Assembly (NCBI GenBank): GCA_965278965.1
Contig: OZ257127.1
Location: 806,001-870,000, forward strand
Length of the DNA: 64,000 nucleotides
From: UBA10649 sp965278965
GTDB lineage: Bacteria; Actinomycetota; Actinomycetes; S36-B12
Reading direction: 5' to 3'
The translations under genes and the position numbers were made by a program. Of this stretch, positions 40,806 through 48,617 are shown piece after piece (position 1 is the stretch's first letter; the number at the start of each line of letters is the position of its first letter). Below the pieces are notes generated by a model, which worked only from the letters and a program-made list of their open reading frames with translations, searched no databases and was not told the origin of the DNA.

Positions 40806-40931
40806 TCAGGTCGTGGCCTGGAAGCTGCCGTTGCCGTTGCGCACCGGAGCGGATCGATCGGCCATCGCGTCGGCGTCGGTAACCGGCTCAAGGCCCGGGG
40901 TCTGCCAAGGGGTGCGCGCGTCAGAGGTCAT
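40806..40931 (-). CDS. RiPP precursor, family C member 4 (41 aa)
   Basis: 41 residues: MTSDARTPWQTPGLEPVTDA, then DAMADRSAPVRN and tail GNGSFQATT. It is the gene closest to the PqqD and kinase of system C. The motif DAM-A-D lines up with DAM-S-G of family B one residue earlier, hinting at cleavage just after the Met-Ala. The resulting 15-17-residue core would begin with Asp and contain no acidic residue afterwards. Confidence 0.82.
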   Translation of the reverse strand: MTSDARTPWQTPGLEPVTDADAMADRSAPVRNGNGSFQATT

Positions 40932-40937
40932 GCCGGC

Positions 40938-40966
40938 ACGCTATCCACGTCGTGAGACGGGCACAA
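40938..40966 (-). promoter_or_regulatory. Promoter of family C member 4, leaderless layout
   Basis: Minus strand: TTGTGC (40961-40966), 17-bp spacer, TAGCGT (40938-40943), then GCCGGC and the ATG at 40931. Its -35 is the same hexamer as in the other two family C promoters and differs from the TTGACA of family B. Confidence 0.65.
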
Positions 40967-41023
40967 GGACCCGGGGGCACGGGTACTGCTCAGACGTTGA
41001 CGGAGTCCTGGCCGTAACGACGC

Positions 41024-41311
41024 TCAGGCGCCCGCACCAGGAGTGCGCTCGACGACACCGGCGCCGACCATCTCGGCGAGCAGCAAGGAGACGTCCTGCG
41101 TGCAGCGGAGCGGGTCGACCTCGAACCTCGCGGTGAGGAGGTCGACGAGCGTCGCGATCGTGCGGTCCTCGTCCAACAGATCCCAGACCGCCTCGGCCGA
41201 GCCACGCAGGGCGTAGCACCGGCCATCGGTCGGCGCCATCAGGACGACGTCGCCGTCGACGGACGCCGACACGACGCCGGTCGACCGGCGGAACTCGGGC
41301 TCGTTCGTCAT
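41024..41311 (-). CDS. PqqD-like RiPP recognition element, system C
   Basis: 95 residues from ATG (MTNEPEFRRSTG). VDGDVVLMAPTDGRCYALRGSAEAVWDLLDE followed by TIATLVDLLTARFEVD is the PqqD fold. It starts 25 bp after the kinase stop and ends 93 bp before the precursor array, so the order is kinase, RRE, precursors. It should bind the WQTPGL-type leaders of family C. A TAGGGT hexamer ends seven bases before its ATG. Confidence 0.88.
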   Translation of the reverse strand: MTNEPEFRRSTGVVSASVDGDVVLMAPTDGRCYALRGSAEAVWDLLDEDRTIATLVDLLTARFEVDPLRCTQDVSLLLAEMVGAGVVERTPGAGA

Positions 41312-41336
41312 GCGGCGGACCCTATCCGCGCGGCCA

Positions 41337-42239
41337 TCAACCGCGCGAGGTCGTCGCGACGACCGCGTCGAGCACCTCGTCCAGGGTGTCCGTCTCGTCG
41401 TCCCGGCGCACCTCGACGACCTCAAGGCCATCGGCGACCGCGGCGGCCCAGGAGAAGTAGTGCTCGGCTCGCGGCCCGAACGACGCGATCCCGGTGACAT
41501 TGCTCAGGCGAACGACCCGGCGCAGCCGCTCCGCCCCGGTGACCGGGCGCACCACCGGGCGGTGCCCGACGCCGGCCTCGGCGACGAGGAGAACGAGACG
41601 GTCCACCCTCGCCGGCCCCGCCGACGGGCCGACGTCGACGCTGACGACGGCCTTGCCGTCCAGTCCGCCGATCCGGTCGGTCCATACGTGCTCCGAGCCC
41701 GCCAGGCCGAGCCGGTCGATGGCATCGTCCAGCAGGTGCACGGGCCGGTCGAACGGCTCGATGAGAACGCCGTCGGGCGTCGGACGCAGCGGCGCGACAT
41801 CGTCAACGAGGAGCCGTCCCCCACGCGCCGCCAACGCCATCGTCGTCGTGGACTTGCCGGCGCCGCTGTCGCCGGCGACGACGAGAGTCTCGCCGGCGGC
41901 CGTGCGCACGGCGCTGCCGTGGATCGAGAAGCGCCCGCCGTGGACAAGCAGGATGCTCGCGGCGAACCCATACGCGGCATGCGCGACGTCCGAGCGGCTG
42001 ACCCCGGGCCGGGTGTCGAGCCAGACCTCCTCCGTGCCCAAGACGAGCAGCCGCATGCGGTCGTCCTCGAACCAGACGCGGTCGGCGGTCGCCTCCAGCC
42101 GCCCGATCTGCGCGCGAGGGAGGTCGCGACCGCCGGGGAGCCCGTCGGGCACGGGTCGCCACAGCACGCGCGCGCCCAGCACGGTCCAGCCCTCGGACGA
42201 GTCAGAGCGCGGCGGGCCGGCGTACGGCGTCGCTACCAT
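41337..42239 (-). CDS. HPr-kinase-fold protein, lasso tailoring kinase type (K6)
   Basis: 300 residues from ATG with a strong Shine-Dalgarno GGGAGGA. The order is YGFAASILLVHGG, IHGSAV, P-loop GDSGAGKSTTTMALAARGG near residue 122 and LLVDDVAPLRP. All sites are intact. It is the only obvious modifying enzyme in the same operon as family C. Conserved Ser/Thr in the family C tails (for example QATT, SMTG, GSVGT) are candidate acceptors. It is divergent from the oxygenase at 42280 with 40 bp between them. Confidence 0.85.
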   Translation of the reverse strand: MVATPYAGPPRSDSSEGWTVLGARVLWRPVPDGLPGGRDLPRAQIGRLEATADRVWFEDDRMRLLVLGTEEVWLDTRPGVSRSDVAHAAYGFAASILLVHGGRFSIHGSAVRTAAGETLVVAGDSGAGKSTTTMALAARGGRLLVDDVAPLRPTPDGVLIEPFDRPVHLLDDAIDRLGLAGSEHVWTDRIGGLDGKAVVSVDVGPSAGPARVDRLVLLVAEAGVGHRPVVRPVTGAERLRRVVRLSNVTGIASFGPRAEHYFSWAAAVADGLEVVEVRRDDETDTLDEVLDAVVATTSRG

Positions 42240-42279
42240 GGCCGTCCTCCCACCTGAGCCCCCTGGCTGGAGCGACCCT

Positions 42280-43344
42280 ATGACGATGCGAACGGCGCTA
42301 GCGGCCGGGCGGCGGGCACCGGACAGCGCCACCAACCCGCTCACCTACCTGCGGATCTCCCGGGACGCCCTGCGTGACGTCGGCCGATGGCGACGCGGCG
42401 AACCCTCGAGCGCTCGCACGTACCTCGTCCTGCGTCGGCTGCACCGCACCACCGCCGGGGCCTCCAGCAGAGCGGCCCTCGCCGCGCTGCGCCTGGTCCC
42501 CGGAGGTCCCGATGCCGGCGAGCCGGCGCCCTTGGACGTCGCGTGGCGCCCGGCCGCGACCACGCTTCGCCGCGACGGAGTCGCCTACCTGCCGCCGGTC
42601 CTCGACGACGCGGCTGTCGCACGGTTGCGCGCGTTCGCGCAGACGGCTCCCGGCGGCGCCCGGCTCGACGACCGGTCGACGGTGAACGCGACGTACGCCG
42701 AGCGGCCCGAGGGAGCACGGGCGATCTACGTGCGAGAGGAGTTCGTGCTCGGCAACCCCGACGTGCAGCACCTCCTCGCGAACCCGGACCTCTGGGAGCT
42801 TGCCCGACGCCACTTCGGCGCCGGAGCGGTCGTCCACCCGCCGGTCCTGTACTGGTCCTGCGGGGGGCAGAACGCCGACGCCGACCTGCAGATGCTTCTC
42901 GCTCGGCGGTACCACTGGGACTACGACGGTCTGCGCGGCCTGCGGGTGCACCTGTACCTGACCGACGTCGACGAGCAGGCAGCGCCGATGCGGTACATCG
43001 CCGGCAGCCACCGGGTCGGCGCGTACCGCACCGCCCCCTTGCGGCGCGCGGACCTCGGCGTCGCGACCGAGGAGGTGTGGCGCAGGTTCGACAGCGCCGA
43101 CGAGCGGACGATGACCGGGCCGGCCGGCACGGCGTTCGTCAGCGACTCCTCCGGGTTGCACAGCGGCTCCGACCCGATCAGCCGCGACCGGCTCTTCCTG
43201 GTCATGCCGCTACAGGCGACCGGGTTCGCGGGCTACCAGTTGCGGGCGCGCCGGGTCGTGCCGCGCGACCCCGCCTTCGCCGCGGCGCTCGCCTCTGGAC
43301 GCCCGGAGCTGCGGCTGTTCCAGGCGAAGGATGACGGCCGGTGA
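42280..43344 (+). CDS. Phytanoyl-CoA-dioxygenase-like Fe(II)/2-oxoglutarate oxygenase
   Basis: 354 residues from ATG with GGAG upstream. The iron-binding HxD is in RYHWDYDGLRGLRVHLYLTD, and the distal His in SDSSGLHSGSDPISRDRLFLV, with Arg downstream for 2-oxoglutarate. MRYIAGSHR is a further family block. Such enzymes hydroxylate small molecules or side chains. It shares a divergent promoter region with the system C kinase, so hydroxylation of a family C residue (Pro, Asn or Asp) is an attractive guess. It is coupled to the next gene by GTGA. Confidence 0.85.
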   Translation: MTMRTALAAGRRAPDSATNPLTYLRISRDALRDVGRWRRGEPSSARTYLVLRRLHRTTAGASSRAALAALRLVPGGPDAGEPAPLDVAWRPAATTLRRDGVAYLPPVLDDAAVARLRAFAQTAPGGARLDDRSTVNATYAERPEGARAIYVREEFVLGNPDVQHLLANPDLWELARRHFGAGAVVHPPVLYWSCGGQNADADLQMLLARRYHWDYDGLRGLRVHLYLTDVDEQAAPMRYIAGSHRVGAYRTAPLRRADLGVATEEVWRRFDSADERTMTGPAGTAFVSDSSGLHSGSDPISRDRLFLVMPLQATGFAGYQLRARRVVPRDPAFAAALASGRPELRLFQAKDDGR

Positions 43345-43814
43345 GGAGCGAGGCGGCGACGGTCGAGGACTACCTCGCTGAGCTGCCCGAGGACCGGCGG
43401 GAGGCGATCTCGGCGGTGCGCGACGTGATCCTCGACCGGCTGCCGGCCGGCTACGAAGAACGGATGAGCTGGGGGATGATCGCGTACGAGGTGCCGCTGG
43501 CGACATACCCGGACACGTACAACGGGCAGCCGTTGCTCTACGCCGCGCTCGCCTCCCAGAAGGCGCACATGGCCGTCTACCTCCAGGGCATCTACGGCGA
43601 CGACGCGTTGCGCGAACGCTTCGAGGCCGCGTACCGCGCGACCGGCAAGCGGTTCAACGTCGGGAAGTCCTGCGTGCGGTTCCGCCGGCTCGACGACCTG
43701 CCGCTCGACGTCGTCGGCGACGCGATCGCGGCGGTGCCGGTCGAGCGGCTCTGCGCCATGCACGACGCCGCGGCCTCGATGCGCGCCAGCACGTCCGCCC
43801 GCGCGAAGGGCTGA
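43341..43814 (+). CDS. DUF1801 (YdhG-like) protein
   Basis: 157 residues from GTG overlapping the upstream stop. VEDYLAELPEDRREAISAVRDVI at the start, ERMSWGMIAYEVPLATYPDTY and FNVGKSCVRFRRLDDLPLDVV are typical DUF1801 blocks. The family includes an iron-binding frataxin-like member in Bacillus, which may be relevant beside an iron-dependent oxygenase, but function here is unknown. Confidence 0.85.
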   Translation: MRSEAATVEDYLAELPEDRREAISAVRDVILDRLPAGYEERMSWGMIAYEVPLATYPDTYNGQPLLYAALASQKAHMAVYLQGIYGDDALRERFEAAYRATGKRFNVGKSCVRFRRLDDLPLDVVGDAIAAVPVERLCAMHDAAASMRASTSARAKG

Positions 43815-43815
43815 G

Positions 43816-44496
43816 GTGGCGATCGACGCGGAGGCGCTCGCCGTCGCCCGAGCAGCCCGAGGGTTCATGCCCGATGCGGAGGGCTTGGCCCTGCACGAGG
43901 CTGGCCTGGCCGCCGGCCGGCTCGGGCCGCTGCTGGAGGTCGGCTCGTACTGCGGCAAGTCAGCCGTCTACCTGGGCGCCGCCGCCCGGGAGATCGGCAC
44001 CGTGCTGATGACCGTCGACCACCACCGCGGGTCGGAGGAGAACCAGGCGGGCTGGGAGCACCACGACCCCGAGGTCGTCGATCCACGCACGGGGCGGATG
44101 GACACGCTGCCGTTCCTGCGGCGGACGCTGGAGGACGCCGGGCTCGAAGGCGTCGTCATCCCGATCATCGGCGACTCCCCCACCGTGGCTGCCGTGTGGG
44201 CGATGCCGCTCGGACTTCTGTTCATCGACGGAGGCCATGCACTGGACGTCGCGATGGCGGACTACGAGGCGTGGGAGCCGCACGTCGCGGTGGGCGGACT
44301 GCTCGCGATCCATGACGTGTTCCCCGACCCCGCTGACGGCGGCCAGGCGCCGTACGTCGTGTGGGAGCGGGCCGTCGCGGACGGCTTCACCCCGGTCTCG
44401 ACGACCGGCTCGCTGCGTATCCTCCGCCGCCCCTCCGCCGACGCGCCTGCAGTGGTCGTAACTACGTCCGATCCGTCCGGTTTGACGACCACGTGA
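43816..44496 (+). CDS. Class I SAM-dependent methyltransferase (Methyltransf_24 type)
   Basis: 226 residues from GTG, one base after the DUF1801 stop. LLEVGSYCGKSAVYLGAAAR is the SAM-binding motif I, MTVDHHRGSE motif II, and LLFIDGGHALDVAMADYEAW the acidic metal/substrate region of the TylF/CmcI-like group. Third gene of the oxygenase operon. It could O-methylate an oxygenase product. It converges with the prenyltransferase-like gene at 44510. Confidence 0.85.
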   Translation: MAIDAEALAVARAARGFMPDAEGLALHEAGLAAGRLGPLLEVGSYCGKSAVYLGAAAREIGTVLMTVDHHRGSEENQAGWEHHDPEVVDPRTGRMDTLPFLRRTLEDAGLEGVVIPIIGDSPTVAAVWAMPLGLLFIDGGHALDVAMADYEAWEPHVAVGGLLAIHDVFPDPADGGQAPYVVWERAVADGFTPVSTTGSLRILRRPSADAPAVVVTTSDPSGLTTT

Positions 44497-44509
44497 GGCG
44501 CGTCGACGG

Positions 44510-45520
44510 CTAGGCGAAGGTCTCGCCGCGGAACAGGCCCGCGGTCGGCCCCGCGCCGTCGAGCGCGTCCGCCGCGAGCACCACGGCGGCGGAGTTCCAC
44601 GTCGGCTGGTCGGCTGTGAAGTGCTGGCCCGGCTCGTCGAATCGTTCGCCCTCGAAGTTCATCCCGCACCAGTAGGACCCGTCGTCGTGCCGGAGGAACT
44701 GCGCCCAGGCGAGCAGCTGGCGGCCGCGATCGGACTCCCCGATGGCGTCCAACGCGAGCGCCAGCTCGGAGGTCTCCGCCGCGGTGATCCACGGTCGGTC
44801 GGCGACACAGCGCACGCCGAGACCCGGCACGACGAACTCGTCCCAGCGGGACTCGATCCGGGCGCGCGCCGCGTCCCCCCGGAGCACTCCGCCGAGGACC
44901 GGGTAGTACCAGTCCATCGCCCAGCGGCGCTTGTCGAGGAAGTCGGCCTCGCGGTGCGCGATGGCGTCGGCGAGCGCGAGGGTCGCCACCTCCCAATCCG
45001 GTCGCCGGTGGCCGAGCCGACCCGCGATCGATGTCGCGCAGCGCAGGCTCAGGTGGATGCTGGACGAGCCGGTGAGCAAGGCACCATCGTCGGGATCGTC
45101 TGCCCGCCAGGCGATCTGGCCGCCGGGCTTCTGGTACGCGATGACGTGGTCCGCGGTCGCCTCCACCGTCGGCCACATCGCCGCGAGGAAGGCGTCGTCG
45201 CCCGTGGACAGCGCGTGGTGCCAGGTCCCGACGGCGATGTACGCCGAGATGTTGGTGTCGAAGGCGGCGTCGAGCACGTCGTCGCCCTGGTAGTAGGCGT
45301 GCCACCCGCCGTGCGGCAGCTGGCGAGCCACGAGCCAGTCGTAGGCGCGGCGGGCATCGTCGTGCCGGCCGCCGACGTCGAGGGCCATGGCAGCCTCGAC
45401 CAGGTTCCACGGGTCGGACTTGCCGCCCGGCACCCAGGGGATCGCTCCATCGGCCCGCTGGACGCCCGCGATGGCGTCGACCGTCCGCTGCAGCTGTGTC
45501 GGGTCGAGCACGGCCGTCAC
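44510..45520 (-). CDS. Prenyltransferase-like alpha/alpha-barrel protein
   Basis: 336 residues from GTG overlapping the methyltransferase stop (GTGA). QRADGAIPWVPGGKSDPWNLVEAAMAL, RQLPHGGWHAYY and RWAMDWYYPVLGGVL are blocks of an actinobacterial family often named prenyltransferase because of its helical barrel. It has no DDxxD. The fixed trio glycosyltransferase-methyltransferase-this protein is widespread in actinobacteria and probably belongs to cell-envelope glycoconjugate synthesis. Its barrel is unrelated in detail to the protein at 432-1433. Confidence 0.78.
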   Translation of the reverse strand: MTAVLDPTQLQRTVDAIAGVQRADGAIPWVPGGKSDPWNLVEAAMALDVGGRHDDARRAYDWLVARQLPHGGWHAYYQGDDVLDAAFDTNISAYIAVGTWHHALSTGDDAFLAAMWPTVEATADHVIAYQKPGGQIAWRADDPDDGALLTGSSSIHLSLRCATSIAGRLGHRRPDWEVATLALADAIAHREADFLDKRRWAMDWYYPVLGGVLRGDAARARIESRWDEFVVPGLGVRCVADRPWITAAETSELALALDAIGESDRGRQLLAWAQFLRHDDGSYWCGMNFEGERFDEPGQHFTADQPTWNSAAVVLAADALDGAGPTAGLFRGETFA

Positions 45521-46239
45521 GCCGACCATGCGGGCTTCCGGGCGTATAGGACCAGGCTCTTGCCGATGAGCGGGTTCAGCGCGCGGTCGAGGTGGGCGAG
45601 CACGGGCGGGTTGCGCATGATCTGCCAGACGAGGACGTCGTGGTAGCGACGCGCAAGCACGCGGTCGGAACGGTTCACCCCGCCGGCGCACCGGATCCAC
45701 CAGTACGGCGAGTGCAGGGCGTGCGCGTGGGCATGGCCGAGCACGGTGAGCCCGGCGTCACGCAGCCGTCGCTCGAGCTCGCGACGGCGGTAGATCCGCA
45801 CGTGCCCGCCGGGCGTCCGGTAGTAGTCCGCGTCGAGCATCCAGTTGACCTGCTCGGGGAACCGGGCGGGCACGGTGACGGCCATGAGCCCTCCGGGTCG
45901 GAGCACCCGCACGAGCTCGGCCAACGCGGCCGTGTCCTCCGGGATGTGCTCCATGACCTCGGCCGCCACCACACGGTCGACGCTGTCGTTCGGCAGCGGC
46001 AGGCGGAGCGCATCGCCGCGCACCTCGACCGACCGGCCGGGGTCCGGGATCTCACCCGCCTCCGCCATCGCCGTGACGGTTGCCCGGACGGCCGTCAGCT
46101 CGGCGGGGTCGGCGTCGAGAGCGACGACCCGAGCGCCGCGGCGCAGGGCCGCGAACGCGTGGCGCCCTCCGCCGCACCCGAGGTCGAGCACGACGTCGCC
46201 AGGCCCGACCTGGAGTCGGTCGAGGTCAACGGTCAGCAT
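45517..46239 (-). CDS. Class I SAM-dependent methyltransferase
   Basis: 240 residues. VLDLGCGGGRHAFAALRRG is motif I, VVALDADPAEL motif II, DRVVAAEVMEHIPED the post-I region and LVRVLRPGGLMAVTVP motif III of a Methyltransf_11-type enzyme. Middle gene of a three-gene operon, overlapping the glycosyltransferase by 14 bp and the next gene by 4 bp. Its acceptor is likely the lipid- or glycan-linked product of the neighbours. Confidence 0.9.
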   Translation of the reverse strand: MLTVDLDRLQVGPGDVVLDLGCGGGRHAFAALRRGARVVALDADPAELTAVRATVTAMAEAGEIPDPGRSVEVRGDALRLPLPNDSVDRVVAAEVMEHIPEDTAALAELVRVLRPGGLMAVTVPARFPEQVNWMLDADYYRTPGGHVRIYRRRELERRLRDAGLTVLGHAHAHALHSPYWWIRCAGGVNRSDRVLARRYHDVLVWQIMRNPPVLAHLDRALNPLIGKSLVLYARKPAWSA

Positions 46240-47509
46240 GGCGTCGCCCGCTCCGCGCGGCTTGGTCGGCGAGCTCGGCCCGCCAGACCTCGACGAGGCC
46301 CCGGGCGTGCTCGCGCCAGGTGAAGCGGCTCAACACGCGCTTGCGGCCCGCATGCCCGAGCCGTTCGCGCTGCTCCGGGTCGGCGAGGACCTCGACGAGC
46401 ATCGCTGCGAGTGCGGACGGGTCGCCGGGCGAGACGGTGCGGGCGCTCTCGCCGTCCGGGCCGACGACCTCGGGCAGCGCGCCGCCGGTCGTGGCGACGA
46501 CGGGCACTCCACACGCCATCGCCTCGGCGGCGGGGAGCGAGAAGCCCTCATACAGCGACGGGACGACGGCGACCTCGGCCTCGGCGTACAGCTCGACGAT
46601 GCGCTGGTCGGTAACGCCGGAGACGAACTCGACAGTGCCAGTCAGGCCTAGGGCGTCGATGAGCGCGGGAACAGCGCTGCCGTCCTTGAGCCGGCCGATG
46701 ACGACGACGTGGGCATCGGGTCGTTCGACACGGACCTTCGCCAGGGCCTCCAGCAGGATCGACAGGCCTTTCAGCGGAACGTCCGCGCTGGCCGTCGTCA
46801 TGAGCCGCCCCGGCACGCGCGCGACGCCCGGCAGTGGGCGGAAGAGATTCTCGTCGACCCCAATCGGGACGACCTGCAGGTGGTCGATCGGCACCCCCAT
46901 CTGTGCGGCAATGTCGACGCGGGAGTTCTCCGAGACGGTGACGACGCGCGGGATCCTCGGTGCGACGCGCAGCTGCATCCGCAGGAAGCCGTACCAGCGG
47001 TGGAGTGCGAGCCGGCGCCTGAAGGTCGTCGCGTGGGCGAGGTCCAGTTCACGGTCGACCGTGATCGGGTGGTGGATCGTCGCCGTGACCGGCCAGCCGT
47101 CGCGCATCATTCCGAGCACGCCGGTGCCCAGGCTCTGGTTGTCATGGACGAGGTCGAAGTCGGCGCGCCGGGTCCGCAGCAGCCGACGGGCGCGCTCGCT
47201 GAAGGCCCAGGGCTCGGGGAAGCCCGCCACGCACATGATGGCGAACTCGCGCGCATCGATGCTGTCGCGGAACTCCCGCACGTGCGGCACGCGGAAGGGA
47301 TCCGGCTGTCGATAGAGGTCGAGGCCGGGCACCTCGACGAGCTGTGCCGGGTCGTCGAGCTGCGGCCAGGGCTGGCCGGAGAGGACCTCGAGGTGGTGAC
47401 CGAGCGCGGCGACCTCACGCGCGACGTAGCGGGTGTAGACGCCCTGACCGCCACAGTGCGGGTTGCCGCGGTAGACGAGCCACGCGATCCGCAGGGGTCG
47501 GTCGGTCAC
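46226..47509 (-). CDS. GT4-family glycosyltransferase
   Basis: 427 residues from GTG. The acceptor lobe has VYRGNPHCGGQGVYTRYVARE, the glycine-rich loop of GT4 enzymes. The donor lobe has PSLYEGFSLPAAEAMACGVPVVATTGGALPE, the ExxxxxxxE motif. First gene of the operon with the methyltransferase and prenyltransferase-like gene. Confidence 0.93.
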   Translation of the reverse strand: MTDRPLRIAWLVYRGNPHCGGQGVYTRYVAREVAALGHHLEVLSGQPWPQLDDPAQLVEVPGLDLYRQPDPFRVPHVREFRDSIDAREFAIMCVAGFPEPWAFSERARRLLRTRRADFDLVHDNQSLGTGVLGMMRDGWPVTATIHHPITVDRELDLAHATTFRRRLALHRWYGFLRMQLRVAPRIPRVVTVSENSRVDIAAQMGVPIDHLQVVPIGVDENLFRPLPGVARVPGRLMTTASADVPLKGLSILLEALAKVRVERPDAHVVVIGRLKDGSAVPALIDALGLTGTVEFVSGVTDQRIVELYAEAEVAVVPSLYEGFSLPAAEAMACGVPVVATTGGALPEVVGPDGESARTVSPGDPSALAAMLVEVLADPEQRERLGHAGRKRVLSRFTWREHARGLVEVWRAELADQAARSGRRHADR

Positions 47510-47570
47510 GTCGCGAACCTATCCGACACGTCCCGCTATCCTTGCCGGGCGGCGGCTCGCCCGGCGCACG

Positions 47571-47644
47571 CGGGTGTAGCTCAATGGCAGAGCCCCAGCC
47601 TTCCAAGCTGGCCATGCCGGTTCGATCCCGGTCACCCGCTCCAC
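47571..47644 (+). tRNA. tRNA-Gly (anticodon TCC)
   Basis: Acceptor GCGGGTG pairs with CACCCGC, the anticodon arm is CCAGC-CTTCCAA-GCTGG with anticodon TCC, and the T loop is TTCGATC. A CCA end is encoded (47642-47644). Confidence 0.96.
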
Positions 47645-47850
47645 CGACGACACGCGGCTGAACCGCGTGGACCTCCGGGTACTCGCGTTCAACGACACCG
47701 CCATCCATGGTTATCAGGCGTGTGCGTTCGCAATCGAACGTCGCGTGCTTCTCGAAGGGCCGTGTTTCGCTTGTGGAAGCGGACCGTGTGCCGAGAATCA
47801 CTCGACCGCAATCTGGTCTTGCGCGTCGCGCACGGGCTGTATGGCGCGCC
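47645..47850. other. Intergenic region after tRNA-Gly without a supported gene
   Basis: About 205 bp. One forward frame reads VLRVAHGLYGAPH near the end, resembling the end of an AbiEi-type winged helix, but there is no start, no complete domain and no partner toxin. A tRNA 3' end is a common integration site, so a decayed remnant is possible. I see nothing else. Confidence 0.3.
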
Positions 47851-48570
47851 TCACTGTTCGGTGCGCAGAAGTGCCGCGATGACGAGGCCCACTACGGCCT
47901 CGAAGCGGTCGGCTGCACTTTCCGTGACTCGCTCGCCGACGAGCAGTGTCTGGAACAGGTGTGGGTGCGTGTCGGGGTTCGCGCCGGCGCGAAGGTATGA
48001 GGTCAACGCCTCCTGCCAGACAGGTGAGAGCCGGCCGTGGCCGGGCTTGGCCTCGTCAAGCGCCAGCACCCGCACCAGTCCGGCGACGATGCCGACAGTC
48101 TCGAGCCGCTGCCGACTGGTGAGGGTTGTGTCAGCGAGCGTTCCGAGCGCTCGGTCGAGGTAGGTCATCGCGCTGGGACCCAGGACCGGCTCAGCAGTAG
48201 GGGTGGCCAGCAGCCACGGGTGACGTGCGTAGATGGCTCGTCCTTGCGCGGCCAGGCGCATCATCCCGGCGGCGCCGGATCCGGGTGGGGTTTCGGCGTA
48301 GTCGAACTCCCCGATCACGCGGTCAGCCATCAGCTCCAGGACGTGGTCGCGCGAGTCGACGATGCGATACAGCGATGCGCCGGCCGTACCGAGACTGACT
48401 GCGATCGAGCGCATCGTGACCGCTTCGAGTCCCCCGGCGTCCGCAAGGCTGACCCCTGCCGCCGCAATGTCATCGCGGGTCCACTGGGAGGCCGGGCCGC
48501 GGGATCCGCGCTGCGGGCGGAGCCAGACGCTGGGGGCCGTCGCGGCCCGATCGCTCGACCTGTGTGCCAC
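47851..48570 (-). CDS. TetR-family transcriptional regulator
   Basis: 239 residues. The helix-turn-helix is in WTRDDIAAAGVSLADAGGLEAVTMRSIAVSLGTAGASLYRIVDSRDHVLELM (residues ~30-80). The ligand domain has ALDEAKPGHGR and is of the actinobacterial TetR_C type. It is divergent from an alpha/beta hydrolase with a perfect palindrome between them, so it probably represses both genes and is released by a hydrolase substrate. Confidence 0.92.
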   Translation of the reverse strand: MAHRSSDRAATAPSVWLRPQRGSRGPASQWTRDDIAAAGVSLADAGGLEAVTMRSIAVSLGTAGASLYRIVDSRDHVLELMADRVIGEFDYAETPPGSGAAGMMRLAAQGRAIYARHPWLLATPTAEPVLGPSAMTYLDRALGTLADTTLTSRQRLETVGIVAGLVRVLALDEAKPGHGRLSPVWQEALTSYLRAGANPDTHPHLFQTLLVGERVTESAADRFEAVVGLVIAALLRTEQ

Positions 48571-48581
48571 TCCGGTATCCT

Positions 48582-48602
48582 ACTGCGAACATTGTTCGCA
48601 GT
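48582..48602. promoter_or_regulatory. Palindromic operator, likely bound by the adjacent TetR
   Basis: A perfect 21-bp palindrome with a single central base: ACTGCGAACA-T-TGTTCGCAGT. It lies 12 bp from the TetR start codon and 16 bp from the hydrolase start, overlapping any promoter for either gene. Length and symmetry suit a TetR dimer. Confidence 0.82.
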
Positions 48603-48617
48603 TATGGAGGACATGCG

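Noticed and set aside
40275..40931. Calling family C precursors lasso peptides
   Set aside because: The leader fits, but there is no Asp/Glu at core position 7-9 for any reasonable cleavage site, so only a general RiPP call is supported.
40600..40970. Regularly spaced similar units that could be taken for a CRISPR or tandem repeat
   Set aside because: The units are about 200 bp, coding, and each has a promoter and start codon; they are duplicated precursor genes.
47730..47870. Fragment resembling an AbiEi antitoxin winged helix after tRNA-Gly
   Set aside because: Only about a dozen residues look similar, with no start codon, no complete domain and no toxin; too weak for a pseudogene call.
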